Assembly: GCF_047511655.1 (NCBI RefSeq) | Contig: NC_133386.1 | Coordinates: 170,273,146 to 170,337,145, forward strand | Reading direction: 5' to 3' | DNA: 64,000 bases | From: Castor canadensis | Taxonomy: Eukaryota > Chordata > Mammalia > Rodentia > Castoridae | Shown here: one piece after another, positions 32,010 to 44,084 of the stretch | Position numbering within the stretch: the first letter of the stretch is position 1 | Layout: the number at the start of each line of letters is the position of its first letter | Notes under the pieces: model-generated | Told to the model about the DNA's origin: nothing | Database searches by the model: none | What the model saw: only the letters and a program-made list of their open reading frames with translations | Translations under genes and position numbers: made by a program

Positions 32010-34505
32010 ACAACTGAAAAATTGTATGTGTGTGAGAGGGGACATAGTAACCACTGTTTTATTTACTTCACTGGTTTTAGAATTTTAATTCTTACAACAT
32101 ACATTCGAGTGATTGCTTTCAAGTGTGAATGTATAATGTTACCTTATGAGAAATACAAGATGAGAATCTTAAAGTTGTTTAGGGTTGTCCATACTTATAG
32201 AACCTGAACATTCTGTAAATGTTCATTTAGAGCTTCGAATCAAATCTTGTCAGCAGAATTTTTCCTTTTATTGCTGTGTCAGCAGTAGACATTTAATCAA
32301 ATTATTAATCTTAGGTTTGATTCCATCTAATGATTTGAGTTGTGTCAGAGGTAGAGTAGGTTGGGAAGTCTTCTTGAAAGGATCATTTGACCTTTACCTT
32401 CTTAAACTTTAATAATTATCTTTGTCTGAAAATTACATAGACTTTTTGTTTTGTTTTTCTTACACTTTGACTTTTTGTAAGAAATAAAAGTTTTGCGGTT
32501 CTTTTGGGACAGATTTTCCTATAAAGTGGAAAGGTAGTGTATTTGGCTTTCTATTAAGGGAGTTCAAAACCTAAACTTACTTAACTGTTTACTTTTACTA
32601 GTAATCCATTGGTAGATTTTGGTCAGTGTGTGAAGAATATAAGTAAAACAAAATTCTTTTGAACTTAAGTTTTATAAATTAAATTTTAATTGCTAATCTT
32701 AAGTTTACCTCAAGAAAGAGAGCTTCTGGTAAACTTTGCCTTTAGCCAATCTGTCATTCTTTCTATTTCTGATTTTATATAGCTTTAAAAAAATCTAGGG
32801 AATTATCTGTTTTGGTAAGAGTAATCCCTTTTCTAGACTTGGTACAGTACAGATTTGTACTGGTAGGGGGATTTCTAGCACCTTTGAAATGTCCAGCAGA
32901 TCATTTTCTGTTCCAAAAGTTGGGACGTTTTTGCTAAGTCAGATGAAGCTTGTTATTTAACGTGCGGATTGTGGTATGGTCAACACATTCTCTAGCTGCT
33001 TTGTTCACAGTGCTGCTGGAAAATGCCCAAGACTTTAGTATTTCAAATCAGTGCTTTCTAGGTACCTCAGAGAGAAGGCTCAGTTTATGACACTTCACAA
33101 TATGTAGTGGTTCATTTATATGAAAATGTTTCTTCAATGACGTGGTTTGTCGTGATTTCCTGTGTAGAACAGTGGTAAATGAACCTGTTAATGATACAAA
33201 TATTTAAAATAATGAAAATTATCAATGAAGGGTTAAACTCAGTTACTGTTTATACCAACAACTTATTTTTTAGGGTAATCCTGCCTTTTATTTTTAAGAG
33301 ACATGTTTTAACTTTTATAAGTATGCACCTTAAAGAAAATAATTGAAAAATGACTACATACTACTTTTTATTGTCCCAATATTACTGGTTATGTAGTTCT
33401 ATCCTCTTAATTTCTTGTATAGATTAGTGCTATGGTTCTCTGTCTTTTCAAGAATGAAAAGCTTTTTTTATTGTCAAAAATTTGTTGGATCACATAGTGA
33501 AATTCTGCTTTTAGTCTCTATTGATTGAAGATGTTACATGCTAACCAAAAGCTCCAGTTGTCTGTTAGGAATTCCGTAGTACTTCTAAATGGAAATATTT
33601 GCATGTGCAGCTTATGAATACTTTCTTTTAAACTTTGTTGTTTTGACATTGTCATTCGAAGGATGCTGCCAGTTATTTTATAGAGTGGGCCTTTCCTTTT
33701 GTTTGTTTTCTTGTGTTTGTCTCTCAGTCTCAGAGAGAAATTTGTTCCCACCGATACATCTTATTAGGTCACACATGATGTTAGTATATTCCATCACTAG
33801 GAATGTGGTCATTTGGTTAAGATGGCGTACTTTGAGATTACGTAATTGTCACAGACCATAAATAGTATTGCAAATAACAGGTCAGCTATGGGTACTGGAA
33901 AAGGTCAGGGATGAAGGACTTCCTTACTCATGGCGATAGAAGTAGCCAGTGTGTCAGTATATGAGCTGGTTTCCTGACTCACTTTCCACAGAGTGATGTG
34001 AACAAAGTGAGATGATTCCTGTACAAAAGGAGTTGGATTATGGAAGAGGTACACTAAGCTTAGGAAGCTTGCTTCTTAAGTGTCTCTGACCTTTGCCTAG
34101 GAAGGAGATACTATCTTCATTAACTGAACGTTAATTTGCTTAGGGGGAAGACACCATCTCTATCTTCCAAGGGTTCACAGTACAAATGCCCTTGAAAAGA
34201 GACTCCGGAACAAAGGCAGTGTCGTTGGTAACCATCGCTCTCTTGACTGCACTTCCTTGGTGAAGCCTGCTTTTGCTCAGGCTCTAATCAACTACCTGGT
34301 TACTGAAATTGTCTCCCTTGGTGTTCTTTCTAGTTTATCCTTTACAAATTTGCTCGAGTAATCATTCTGAAACAGAGACACCAAGTTACTATATATAGCT
34401 CCTTACATGGAAGGTAAGGTTCTTCAGATCCATCCTCCTTCTACTCTTTTTAAGGTTGGCCTTCTTTTCAGTGATCATCTCTTTTCTCCCTCTTCACTGG
34501 CAAAT
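32010..34505. other. Intron 1 sequence, SINE-free
   Basis: 2.5 kb with no recognisable repeat. It includes a moderately GC-rich part near 33,870-34,380. No exon signature seen. Confidence 0.5.
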
Positions 34506-34622
34506 TGTGTTCTAGTGTAGAGATTGGCAAACATTCTTAAAGAGCTAGATGGCAGATTTTTTTTTAGGCTTTGCAGACTACGTATGGTGTTAGTTGCATA
34601 CTTTATTTATGTGTTTATTTAA

Positions 34623-34741
34623 TTTTTTTTTTTTTTGAGACAGGGTCTCACTATTTAACCCAATCTGGGCCCCAGCTGGATCCTGCTGCCTCAGCTTCTG
34701 CAGTGCTGGGATTACAGGCATGTCCCTCCATACGTGGCTGC
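34623..34741 (-). mobile_element. B1 unit, antisense
   Basis: 'GAGACAGGGTCTCACTATTT' to 'GCATGTCCCTCCATACGTGG'. Confidence 0.88.
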
Positions 34742-34774
34742 TTGTTTTTCTGCGAACTGTTCCAATACTTTGTC

Positions 34775-34803
34775 TTTTTTTTTTTGGCGGGGGGGGGGGG
34801 GGG
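34775..34803 (+). repeat. T-run followed by G(15) homopolymer
   Basis: Eleven T, GGC, then fifteen G. Hard to sequence and likely length-variable, so the stated length may be off. Confidence 0.8.
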
Positions 34804-35299
34804 CTGGCTCTGTCTCTTTTTTTTAAAGTGACCCTTTAAAAATGTAAAAACCATTTTTAGCTTGTGGGCTATACAAAAATAGGGTAGGCTGGTTTGGACC
34901 AACTGTTATTTGTGGGTTCCTGTTCTAGTCAAATGAAACTAATGTCATTTTTTTTTCATTATTCTCTGCCATTATATAGGCTATTGATATTTACTCTCCA
35001 GAATATCCTCTCCTATGTAGCAGTACACAGCAGACTTCATCCCATCAGCCCTCATGACTTTTAAGTCCTAGGTCCTCTTTCTGAATCCCTTTTTGCTCCT
35101 TCAGGGCATCCATTCGGTTCCTTATCCCTGTTTCTTTACTGCTCTGTGCCTTCTACTCTTCGTGTTACTGTTCTCATTATGTATGGAGTTATGAATGTGT
35201 ACATGTGTTTGTTAGAGGAGCTCTTGTGAAAAGTTGTTTTATTTGTTGCTAAGTCTTCCCTTTTCCAAATGAATTGAAAGAAAGGTGAATTTATCTTTC

Positions 35300-35372
35300 T
35301 AGTGTTGGGGATGGAGGTCAGAGCCTTGGCCATACTGAGGCGAGTGCTCTATCACTGAGCTACATCCCCAAC
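35300..35372 (-). mobile_element. ID element, antisense
   Basis: 'AGTGTTGGGGATGGAGGTCA' to 'CTGAGCTACATCCCCAACTG'. Confidence 0.8.
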
Positions 35373-35422
35373 TGTTTGTTGTTTTTTTTTTAAAGAATAC
35401 AAAACAATTGACCATTGTTCAC

Positions 35423-35638
35423 TTTTTTTTTTGGCGGGACTGGGGTTTGAACTCAGGGCTTTGTGCTTGCAAAGAAGATGCTCTACTACTTGAGCACACC
35501 TCCAGTCCATTTTTGCTTTGGTTATTTTGGAGGTGGGGTCTTGCAAGCTATTTGCCTAGGCTGGCCTCAAACTGCGATCCTTCTAATGTTAGCCTTCCAA
35601 GTAGCTAGGATTATAGGTAGGAGCTACAGGTGCCTGGC
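35423..35638 (-). mobile_element. Dimeric B1/ID SINE, antisense
   Basis: 'GGCGGGACTGGGGTTTGAAC' through 'GGAGGTGGGGTCTTGCAAGC' to 'GGAGCTACAGGTGCCTGGCC'. Confidence 0.9.
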
Positions 35639-35639
35639 C

Positions 35640-36115
35640 TTTTCCATTATTTGAAATACAGTAAACAATGTATAGTTGGATAACTTTCTGATTACTTATA
35701 AAGTTTTATTCCTGGCTTTTGGGGAACGAGGTAACCCAGATACTGCAAAGATTGAGCATACATGTAAGGAATAAGTTGGGGTAAAGACAAAGCATGTGGG
35801 TCAATAATTTAATTATAAAATTCTGTTCACCCATTTATGTCAGCAGGTCCTAAATTACCAACATATGATTACATTTCCATCAGCCAAGACTTAGCTATTC
35901 CATGATTCATGACCTTTTACTACACAGACTTAAACTTTTTGTAAAGGAATGGCTCACTAGAGAAATCTTTAAATATCCACTTCGTCTTGTTTCGCTAATT
36001 AAAACAAATCAAGATTTGTCTACTTTCCGCTGGGTGGGGAAGTTGTTGGTAGCCATAAATTTTTTTCTTTTAGGAATTTTGCAAGTAAATTGAATTTATG
36101 TGTCTATAGAGAACC
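35640..36115. other. Intron 1 sequence, nothing recognised
   Basis: No repeat or coding signal identified. Confidence 0.5.
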
Positions 36116-36117
36116 AA

Positions 36118-36318
36118 AACAAGCTGACGCATTCTTATAATCTCATTACTTGGGAGGAGGAAGCAAGAGGAGTGTAAGTTTGAGGCCAGCCTGAGCTGCA
36201 TTGCAAATTAAGGCCAGCCTGAGCTGCCCAGTGAGACCCTCTGTCAAAAAACCAAGGGCTTGCCTAGAATGTGCAAATCCCTGGGTTTGATCTCTAGCAC
36301 CTCAACAAACAAACAAAA
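36118..36318 (+). mobile_element. B1/ID SINE, sense, with internal 17-bp duplication
   Basis: B1 half 'ATAATCTCATTACTTGGGAG', ID half 'GGGCTTGCCTAGAATGTGCA'. The block 'AGGCCAGCCTGAGCTGC' occurs at 36,183-36,199 and again at 36,211-36,227. Confidence 0.75.
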
Positions 36319-36677
36319 ACCCAAAACAAAAACCATCTATACAAGCATTTTATGTATGCACACATATAAACACATAAATAAAAAAAAAGCCCAGAATGAT
36401 CCTTTCACATAGCAGTTAAAGGCAAGTTCTGATTGAATAATGACTGAAAAGATGGTTTTGAGCATAGAAGAAATATACCATGGTATCATATATTCTTTCT
36501 GACAAACAAAGCAGCTACAGAAAGCTTTTATTTTATTTTGTTTAAAGTAACCAGCACTATTGATAGAAAACAAATTAAAAAAAAAATCCCAATAGCTCCC
36601 TTAATACAACTTTCAAAACCAACATATCAAACTTGGTTTTCATTAGAATGCATTTATTTTGTCATGCTAGTAATTCA

Positions 36678-37360
<683 letters not shown>

Positions 37361-37362
37361 TA

Positions 37363-37481
37363 AATTTTGTTGTTTTTACACAGGTCCCACTGTGTAGCCC
37401 AGGCTGGCCTCAACTTGGAATCCTCCTGCTTCCATCTCCCAAGAACTGTAGGGTTAGAGGTGTGTGCTACTATTCCCAGCT
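37363..37481 (-). mobile_element. B1 unit, antisense
   Basis: 'CACTGTGTAGCCCAGGCTGG' to 'GTGTGCTACTATTCCCAGCT'. Confidence 0.88.
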
Positions 37482-37675
37482 GTTGAATTGAAAGAAAATT
37501 TATTTTTGAAAATTGGAAGAAAAAAGTTGCATAAAACAGGATATGGCTGATTGGATATGTTGATATTATATGTCATATGGTTATATTTTTGTAAGCTTTA
37601 TAAATACAGTCATTTAAACAGATTATTCCAAGTTTCTGGATGAGTTTTCCCCTCTTCTTTTAAAAATTAGTGTTA

Positions 37676-37881
37676 TTATTTTTTTTTTTTCCAGTACTGG
37701 GGTTTGAACTCAGGGCTTACACCTTGAGCCACTCCACCAGCCCTTTTTTGTGATGGTTTTTTTTTTTTTTTTGAGATAGGGTCTTGCGAAATATTTGCCC
37801 GAGCTGGCTTCAAACTGCGACCCTTTTGACCTGTGCCTCCTGAGTAGCTAGGATTACAGGTGTGAGCCACCAGAGCCTGGC
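37676..37881 (-). mobile_element. Dimeric B1/ID SINE with perfect target-site duplication, antisense
   Basis: Short-ID subfamily ('GGGCTTACACCTTGAGCCAC') plus a B1 half that keeps CpGs ('GGGTCTTGCGAAATATTTGC'). Flanked by identical 13-mers 'AAAATTAGTGTTA' at 37,663-37,675 and 37,882-37,894. The intact duplication points to a fairly recent insertion. Confidence 0.93.
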
Positions 37882-38082
37882 AAAATTAGTGTTAATTTTA
37901 GGCTATGAAAGTGTAGCGAGGAGTAAAATCAGTTCCTATGCAATTGCCATCCAGTTTACAAAATGAAAGTTACATTTGATGTTCCTCTTTTTCCCTGGCG
38001 TATTTGTCACTTCCAGGCATGTTTTCATGCCTTTACCTCATACTTAATATATCTAGAAGCACAGTGCTTACTAGAACCACAG

Positions 38083-38378
38083 TTCAGTCAGCCATCTGTG
38101 TCTGCACGATCTGCATCCATGGATTCAACCGATCATGAATTTAGCTGAGGATCTGTACTAAACACAATATAGACTATTCTTACTATTCTCTACATGATAT
38201 AGCAAACATTTACATAGTGCTTGCAAAGCATTAGGTTGCATGAGTAATCTAGGCATGGCTTGAAGTGTATAGGGAGGACATGTGTTAAGGTTATAGGCAA
38301 ATAGGCCATTTTACATATATGGACTTGAACATCCAGTGGATTTTGGGTATCCTCAGGGTTTCTGGGAACCAATCCTCC
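38083..38378 (+). mobile_element. DNA-transposon relic, probably TcMar-Tigger/MER2-like
   Basis: 'CAGTCAGCCATCTGTGTCTG', 'GCATCCATGGATTCAACC' and 'ACATCCAGTGGATTTTGGGT' correspond to the two ends of a well-known nonautonomous mammalian transposon, with the usual 'CATTTACATAGTGCTTGCAA' middle. Subfamily name from memory. Confidence 0.6.
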
Positions 38379-38447
38379 TTGACCTGAGAGATGGCTTTGT
38401 AGTTTTATCTCCTTTTTAATAAGTGATACATGCTCTTCTCTTTTTCA

Positions 38448-38530
38448 ATTTTTTTTGATACTGGGGTTTGAACTCAGGGCCTCACACTTGGTAGGCAGGT
38501 GATCTACCACTTGAACCACTCCACCAGTCA
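38448..38530 (-). mobile_element. ID unit, antisense
   Basis: 'GATACTGGGGTTTGAACTCA' to 'TTGAACCACTCCACCAGTC'. Confidence 0.88.
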
Positions 38531-38559
38531 GTACATGCTCTTTTACCACTTGTTTTTTT

Positions 38560-39470
38560 TTTTTTTTTCTGTATTGTTTTAAGATTTTCAAACTATCACA
38601 ATGCATCCATGTTCATATATGTAATTTTAGTTCATTTATTCTGCTGCACTTCATCAGTTCTCATACATACCCCCCTATTTTAACATTTTTGAAATTGGCA
38701 TGCATCTTAAAATCAGTGATGTCATAGTTTTAAACTGAACGGGTCAAATGTAGATATTTTGTGGGGCTGACCAGGATGTAAATAATGTTGAAACATTAAG
38801 AGACAGATTTGTTTTTTGATCTTAGTCTTCTTTGGAGTGGGGAGGTGGAAATAGCTATAATTGGTAAAGAATTTTCACCTCTTTGTGTTTGTCCCCTTGA
38901 AGGAAATTCTGGTACTTTAGTAGAGAATAATTAGAGTATGTGGGTGTGAAATCATTGAAATATAACCAGGGACAAATACAGCATTATAAAATTCTCATGA
39001 TAAATTCACAGACTATGTGACATTCTGTAATTACAACTTGGGGGAATCATTAACTGGAGATGGCTAGTTGCTTGCTGTCTTTTCTTCAGTCAAGAACTTC
39101 ATCACTCTTTTGGATTGTATATGTAGGGTGAGATGGGTAACCTACAGAAGTAGACAGTCACCAGTGCAATCCATATAAGAATAAACTAGGTACAGCTGCT
39201 TTAACTTTATAGTTTGTAATGCTAAAGAAAAAAGTGTAGTGATTGAGTTGTGGATAAGCTAACTTGATTATTTGTGAAACAGTCTACAAAAATTTGAAAA
39301 CAATTTACCAGAAAGGTTTCCTTTTCCATTTCTTCAATGAAATTAAAGCTTGGATATTAAAAAGGATCTTAAATTTTGTTTTCTTGTCAAGTGATAGAAC
39401 GTTTAAACTTCAGATTTAATTCTGAGAACTAGGCCAAACATCCTTGTCAGGGATAAGTGTGTAAGGAGAT
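38560..39470. other. Intron 1 sequence, nothing recognised
   Basis: No repeat or exon recognised after the T-run near 38,553. Confidence 0.5.
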
Positions 39471-39555
39471 TTTTTTTTTTTGTGGTACTGGGGTTTGAAC
39501 TCGGCTTCACACTTGCTGCACAGGTGCTCTACCACTTGAGCCATGCCTCTAGCCC
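39471..39555 (-). mobile_element. ID unit, antisense
   Basis: 'GTGGTACTGGGGTTTGAACT' to 'TTGAGCCATGCCTCTAGCCC'. Confidence 0.88.
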
Positions 39556-39556
39556 C

Positions 39557-40027
39557 AAGGTAAAATTAAAACACTGAGGGTAGTGCAGTCTTGGTTATCA
39601 AAATATTCATGTAGCTTTGGGATTTTTAGTTGGTGAGTTTTCACAATGTGTGGAAAAGCATGATACAGACCGTATGATCTCAGTTACCGAAAATGGATTG
39701 TTGTGAGTGCACGCAGGATTTAGGACATTCCAACTGTACTCTTCGTGGCTATGGATGATTTTGTTCTTCACTTTGTGTGTTTGTTTCCTGTAATGCACAT
39801 GTTAACTTAAAAAAAAAGAAAGGTTATTTTAAAAACCTGTAAAAAATCCCCCAAAACCCCCCACAGTTTGAATATCCACCATAGATGTAGGAGAGACATT
39901 TAAGAAGTGAGTATGATGTAATTATCATAGATCATTAGTTTATCATTTGAAAAGTCAGTTGAAAACCAAGTTCTGTAGTAGAAATTTAAACTTCAGCCCA
40001 AGTAATACAGTTTTTTCCTTCTCTTTT
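39557..40027. other. Intron 1 sequence, nothing recognised
   Basis: No repeat or exon recognised. Confidence 0.45.
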
Positions 40028-40098
40028 CTTTAATATGACAGGGTCTCTGTGTAGCTCAGGCAGAGCTGGAACTGGTGATCCTCTTAGCTTGATGTTTT
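40028..40098 (-). mobile_element. B1 fragment, antisense
   Basis: 'GACAGGGTCTCTGTGTAGCT' then 'GCTGGAACTGGTGATCCTCT'. Confidence 0.6.
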
Positions 40099-40792
40099 AA
40101 TAATTTAATAGTTTCTATTCTTTTCAGTGTATAGCCTAAAAGAACTGGAGTGAGCTCAATAATGATTCAGGAATGCCTAGCTAATTTGAGTTTTCCTAGA
40201 GCTTAGTCTTAGGTGTAATGCTTAATATTTTCCATCAGTAACTCAAATGAAAGAGCAGAAAGTTTACTTGTCAGGCTACTGATGGCAACCGCACTAAGTA
40301 TCAGTGTAGTAGTACTGATGAGGAAAGAATTAGAGCCACTACTTCATACCTATTAAGGATGACATAAAAAAACGAAGTAAGTATTGGTGAGGTGAAGAAA
40401 TCAGAACCTTTTTGTGCTGCTGGTGGGAATGTAAAATGACAGAGCTGCAATGGAGAATTATGGTATTGTAGTGATTCAGAATTAAATATTAATTAAACAT
40501 TACCATGTGAACCAGCAATTCCCTGCTGAGTATATATGCAGAAGAACTCAAAGAGATACTTGTATACCCATGTTCATGGCAACATTATTTGCAGTAGTCA
40601 AAAGGTAGAAGCAACCCAGTGGCCTTCAGTGGATGAATAGACAAAAGGTGATGTGTGCATAAAATGAAATGTTACTTAATCTTAAAAGGTGGAAAGTTCT
40701 GTCCTGTGCTACAACATGGATGAACCTTGAAGACATTATGCTAGGTCACAAAAAAGGCAAACATTATGAGTCCACTTACTTATTTATTATTA

Positions 40793-40876
40793 TTTTTTTG
40801 GTGGTACTGGGTTTGAACTCAGGGGTTCACACTTGCTAGACAGGTGTTCCAGCACTTGAGCCACTGTACCAGCCAC
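40793..40876 (-). mobile_element. ID unit inside L1, antisense
   Basis: 'GGTGGTACTGGGTTTGAACT' to 'GAGCCACTGTACCAGCC'. L1-derived 'CCACTTA' flanks both sides. Confidence 0.88.
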
Positions 40877-41092
40877 TTATAAGAGGTGTGCCTGGAACAC
40901 CCATAATCATAGGGCAAAAACAAGTGGTGGTTTCCACGGGTTATAGAGGAGAGGGTAGGGAATTATTGTTTAATGGGCACAGAGTTTTAGCACTGAAAGA
41001 AGAAAAATGTTAGGGTGGTGATGATTGCACGGCATTGTGAATATGCTTAATGCTACTGAATACTACACTTAACAGTGGTTAAAGGGAGCCCA

Positions 41093-41403
41093 GTGCGAGC
41101 CACCAGCATAAGCCTAGCTACTTGGGAGGCTGAGATCAGGAGGATTACAGCTGTAGGCCAGCCTAGGCAAAATGTTTATGAGACCCCATCGCAAGCAACA
41201 CCTGAGTGTGCTGATAGTGCATGCCCGTCATTCCAAGCTGTGTGGCGAAGCACAAATAGGAATATGTTGTCCAGGCCAGCCTGGGCAAAAAGCAAGGCCC
41301 TTTCTCCAAAATAACCAGAGTAAAAAGGGTTGGAGGTGTGGCCCAAGTGGTAGAGCACCTGTCTAGGAAGTTGAAAGGCCTATAGCTCAAACTCCAAAAA
41401 AGA
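41093..41403 (+). mobile_element. B1-B1-ID SINE inside L1, sense
   Basis: Two B1-type blocks and an ID unit ('GGTTGGAGGTGTGGCCCAAG'), with an A-rich tail. 'GGTTAAA' is repeated at both edges within the host L1. Confidence 0.85.
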
Positions 41404-41841
41404 AAAAGGTTAAAAGGGTAAATTTTGTGTTATGTTGTACATATGTCTTGCTACAATTTTACAAAAGGAAAAGATTTTAAAAATGGAGTTTTGGAAAAGT
41501 AACAGAAGAAAGTTGAATAAGAATATAAGACATTATTGCCTTTTGTTAAATCTATTTGTCATGTCAGTACATTTAATAGAAGAGCCTTATTACATACAGG
41601 TTGTGCCTAAGTTTGGCAGAGAATGATTCAGAAATTTCCTATTAGGTAATAAATTGAATTTGTTAGTAAAGCATTTCTATCTTTTTCCCCTCCTTTTCAG
41701 AAGGCCTGATGTTATGTGGTCAGACCTGTCAGTTTTGGTTACATTGTTGATGTGATAATTGTAAAAGGATGAGAACAGTTTGGACAGGGTTCAGATGGGA
41801 TTTAAAGTTTATTAGAGGGTTAGAAGAGTAAAGCCTATGCC

Positions 41842-42348
41842 TTAGTTCATTTGGACTATTTGGATTAAGGCATCACAAAATTCTTTGGAACAGGTAATTT
41901 ACAAAGAATATAAATTTGTTTTTCATAGCCCCATAGTTTGGAAGTCCCAAAATCAAGGCACCAGCAGATTCAATGTCTGGTAAAGGATGTCCCCTGCTTG
42001 AAAGATAGCACCTTCTAGTTGTGGAACTGGCAAACAAGTTCTCTGAGGCCCGTTTATTATTTTTTTAAATTTATTTAAAAAATTTTTATTTATTTAATTT
42101 TGAGATTAAATAAATGTCAGGCTGACATTGAACTTGGAATCCTCCTCCATTAATAAGTCTCCTGAGTGCTGAATTATAGTTGTACACACTAGCCTGGCCA
42201 TAGGCCTCTTTTATAACAGTACTCATCCCAGTCATGGGGAGGGAGCCTCATGACCTAATTACCTCTAAAAGTTCCCACTTCTAAATATCATGACCTTGGG
42301 AATTAGATTTCAACAAATTTTGGGAAGGATAAACATTCAGAATATAGC
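41842..42348 (-). mobile_element. LTR relic (MaLR-like), antisense, with inner insertion
   Basis: 'GAACAGGTAATTTACAAAGA', 'GGAAGTCCCAAAATCAAGGC' and 'CTCATGACCTAATTACCTCT' are in the order of the complement of a mammalian solo LTR. About 150 bases at 42,055-42,202, containing a B1 remnant, interrupt it. Confidence 0.6.
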
Positions 42349-42349
42349 A

Positions 42350-43275
42350 AGTTAGAAATGATTGAGTCTGAGGAATGAAGTTTAATGGTTGGTCTACCAA
42401 GAGTCTTACTATACTCTTGAGTAATATTTTATAGGCAGTCCTAGCTTACAAAGGGATAGTATTTCAAAACTTCATTTCTTACTAAGTTGGTAAGCGCAAA
42501 TGACAAAGTCATGAACAATATAGCTGCAGAATGTAATGTATTAAAATGAGAAATAATAGGAAATAGTATTATACCAGAACAGTGTTTTGGACTCCGTCTG
42601 TGGGCTTTAATAACTCCTGAGTATACAGCATTGTGTGTAGTTCATAAACACTGGATATAAGATAGTTTCATCAGGAAAGACTTAATACCTGGATGTGGCA
42701 GGGAGTCACGGTGGTCAAGTTTTGGTAATTGATAGTTCTTTCTTTGTGACTGTTTATGGCACGCTTGCCTCTGCCTTTTTTGGGTGTGTTGGGTGGTATG
42801 ATGTGGTATTTCTATATAGATAGGAAAGTCCCCTTCGAGATTAGTCTATAGAGCACAGTGACTAAGATTGATTGGTGAGTGGTAATGGCTTTCTAAGTCT
42901 CCTTAGTCGGCATACGTTTGGCCCTTGGTTAATTGTTTACCTTGTAGCTTGGTATGCTGGGAAAGAAGAGATAGGAAAAGGAGGGTTCAGAAATTACAGT
43001 ACTTTAATTTTTCTAGGACAGTTAAGTGGACTTTAGCTATTCAGTTAACACCTTAATTTAACATAGCATGGAGTGGTGTGCATTAATTCTGTTTCCTAGG
43101 ACTTCATCCTATGTTTTTTAGACTTGAGGCTCTTGAATTGGTAGGACTTGAATTTGCCTACAGTTTTGTATGGAGCAGGTCATTGGCTCTCATATTTTAG
43201 TATGAATCAAAATGGTCATGGCAGCTTATATACTTACAGATGTCTAGACCTCACCACAGATCTACTAAATCAGAA
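42350..43275. other. Intron 1 sequence, unassigned
   Basis: The part 42,430-42,750 has the look of an old DNA element, but I cannot name it. No coding signal. Confidence 0.4.
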
Positions 43276-43279
43276 TCTT

Positions 43280-43535
43280 TCTGAATGGAGTTTTAATTGT
43301 ATGTTTACTTAACTTTTTATTAAGAAAAAATGTAAACTTTCAAAAGTGGGCAAGATAGTGTTATGTATACACCTCTGTACCCACTATCAAGTTTCTGTAA
43401 TTAATAATTTGTGGTTAATCTTACTCCACTTTCTCCTTTTTTTTGTATTATTTTTGAAATAAATCCCAGATTACTTTAGTAGGTTTCAAGATAATTCAAG
43501 CACTTTGAAAAAAACAGTAATAAATTTACATGGTA
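43280..43535 (-). mobile_element. L1M 3' UTR relic, antisense
   Basis: 'ACACCTCTGTACCCACTATC' followed by 'TTTGAAATAAATCCCAGATT' matches the complement of old L1 3' UTRs. Confidence 0.55.
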
Positions 43536-43651
43536 AAAAATGATGAACCTGGAAGAGCAAATCTTCTCATTTCTCCAATATTGTTACTCTCCTGTAAGGC
43601 AAAGAAACTCACAATTTCATCATGTAACTACAGATATTCAATACTTACATG

Positions 43652-43735
43652 ACAGTGTGTTTGTGTGTGTGTATATAGATATATATATCTATATACACAT
43701 ATATATATCTATATACATATGTATATAGCATCCCT
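43652..43735. repeat. (GT)n/(AT)n microsatellite with 32-bp perfect palindrome
   Basis: GT repeats pass into ATATAG units. Bases 43,668-43,699 are a perfect 32-bp palindrome, followed by a second imperfect one. Could extrude as a cruciform, and prone to sequencing and assembly error. Confidence 0.88.
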
Positions 43736-43829
43736 TTTTAATTAAATATTTACAAATATCTCTTGTAAAGTACACATTTCTCAGAATCTTGTTTTTTTTA
43801 ATATGACTCTTATCCTTGGAATCAAGTCA

Positions 43830-44049
43830 TAACTGGGAATAGAACCTAGGGCCTCATGATTATTAGGCAAGCACTATACCACTTGAGCCACTCCTTCCCT
43901 CCTCTCCCCTCCAGCCTTTTTGCTTTTTAAATTTTGTTTTTTGTGATAGGGTCTCAATAACTTTGTCTGGGGCCTGGCCTTTAACTCACAATCCTTCTGC
44001 CTCAACCTCCTGAATATCTGGGATTTTAAGTGGGTACTACTGTGCCTTC
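43830..44049 (-). mobile_element. Dimeric B1/ID SINE, antisense
   Basis: 'AACTGGGAATAGAACCTAGG', 'CCACTTGAGCCACTCCTTCC', then a B1 half 'GTGATAGGGTCTCAATAACT' to 'GTGGGTACTACTGTGCC'. Confidence 0.85.
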
Positions 44050-44084
44050 CAAATCAGTTTTTGTTTTTTTTTTAAATTTTAATG

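Larger units (their letters stand above)
34510..34925 (+). mobile_element. MER-type relic split by a B1
   Basis: 'GAGATTGGCAAACATTCTTA' followed by 'GGCTTTGCAGACTACGTATG' is the left part. 'GTAAAAACCATTTTTAGCTT' followed by 'GTGGGCTATAC' is the right part of a widespread old mammalian repeat. The B1 at 34,623-34,741 and a T/G-run lie between them. Subfamily not assigned. Confidence 0.55.
40331..41475 (+). mobile_element. L1 3' end (old L1M type), sense, split by two SINEs
   Basis: 'GAGCCACTACTTCATACC', 'GCTGCTGGTGGGAATGTAAA' and 'ACATGGATGAACCTTGAAGA' are the last part of L1 ORF2. 'GGTGATGATTGCACGGCATT' and 'AAGGGTAAATTTTGTGTTAT' are its 3' UTR. The reading frame is broken, so it is inert. 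An ID unit (40,793-40,876) and a larger SINE (41,093-41,403) interrupt it. Confidence 0.85.
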
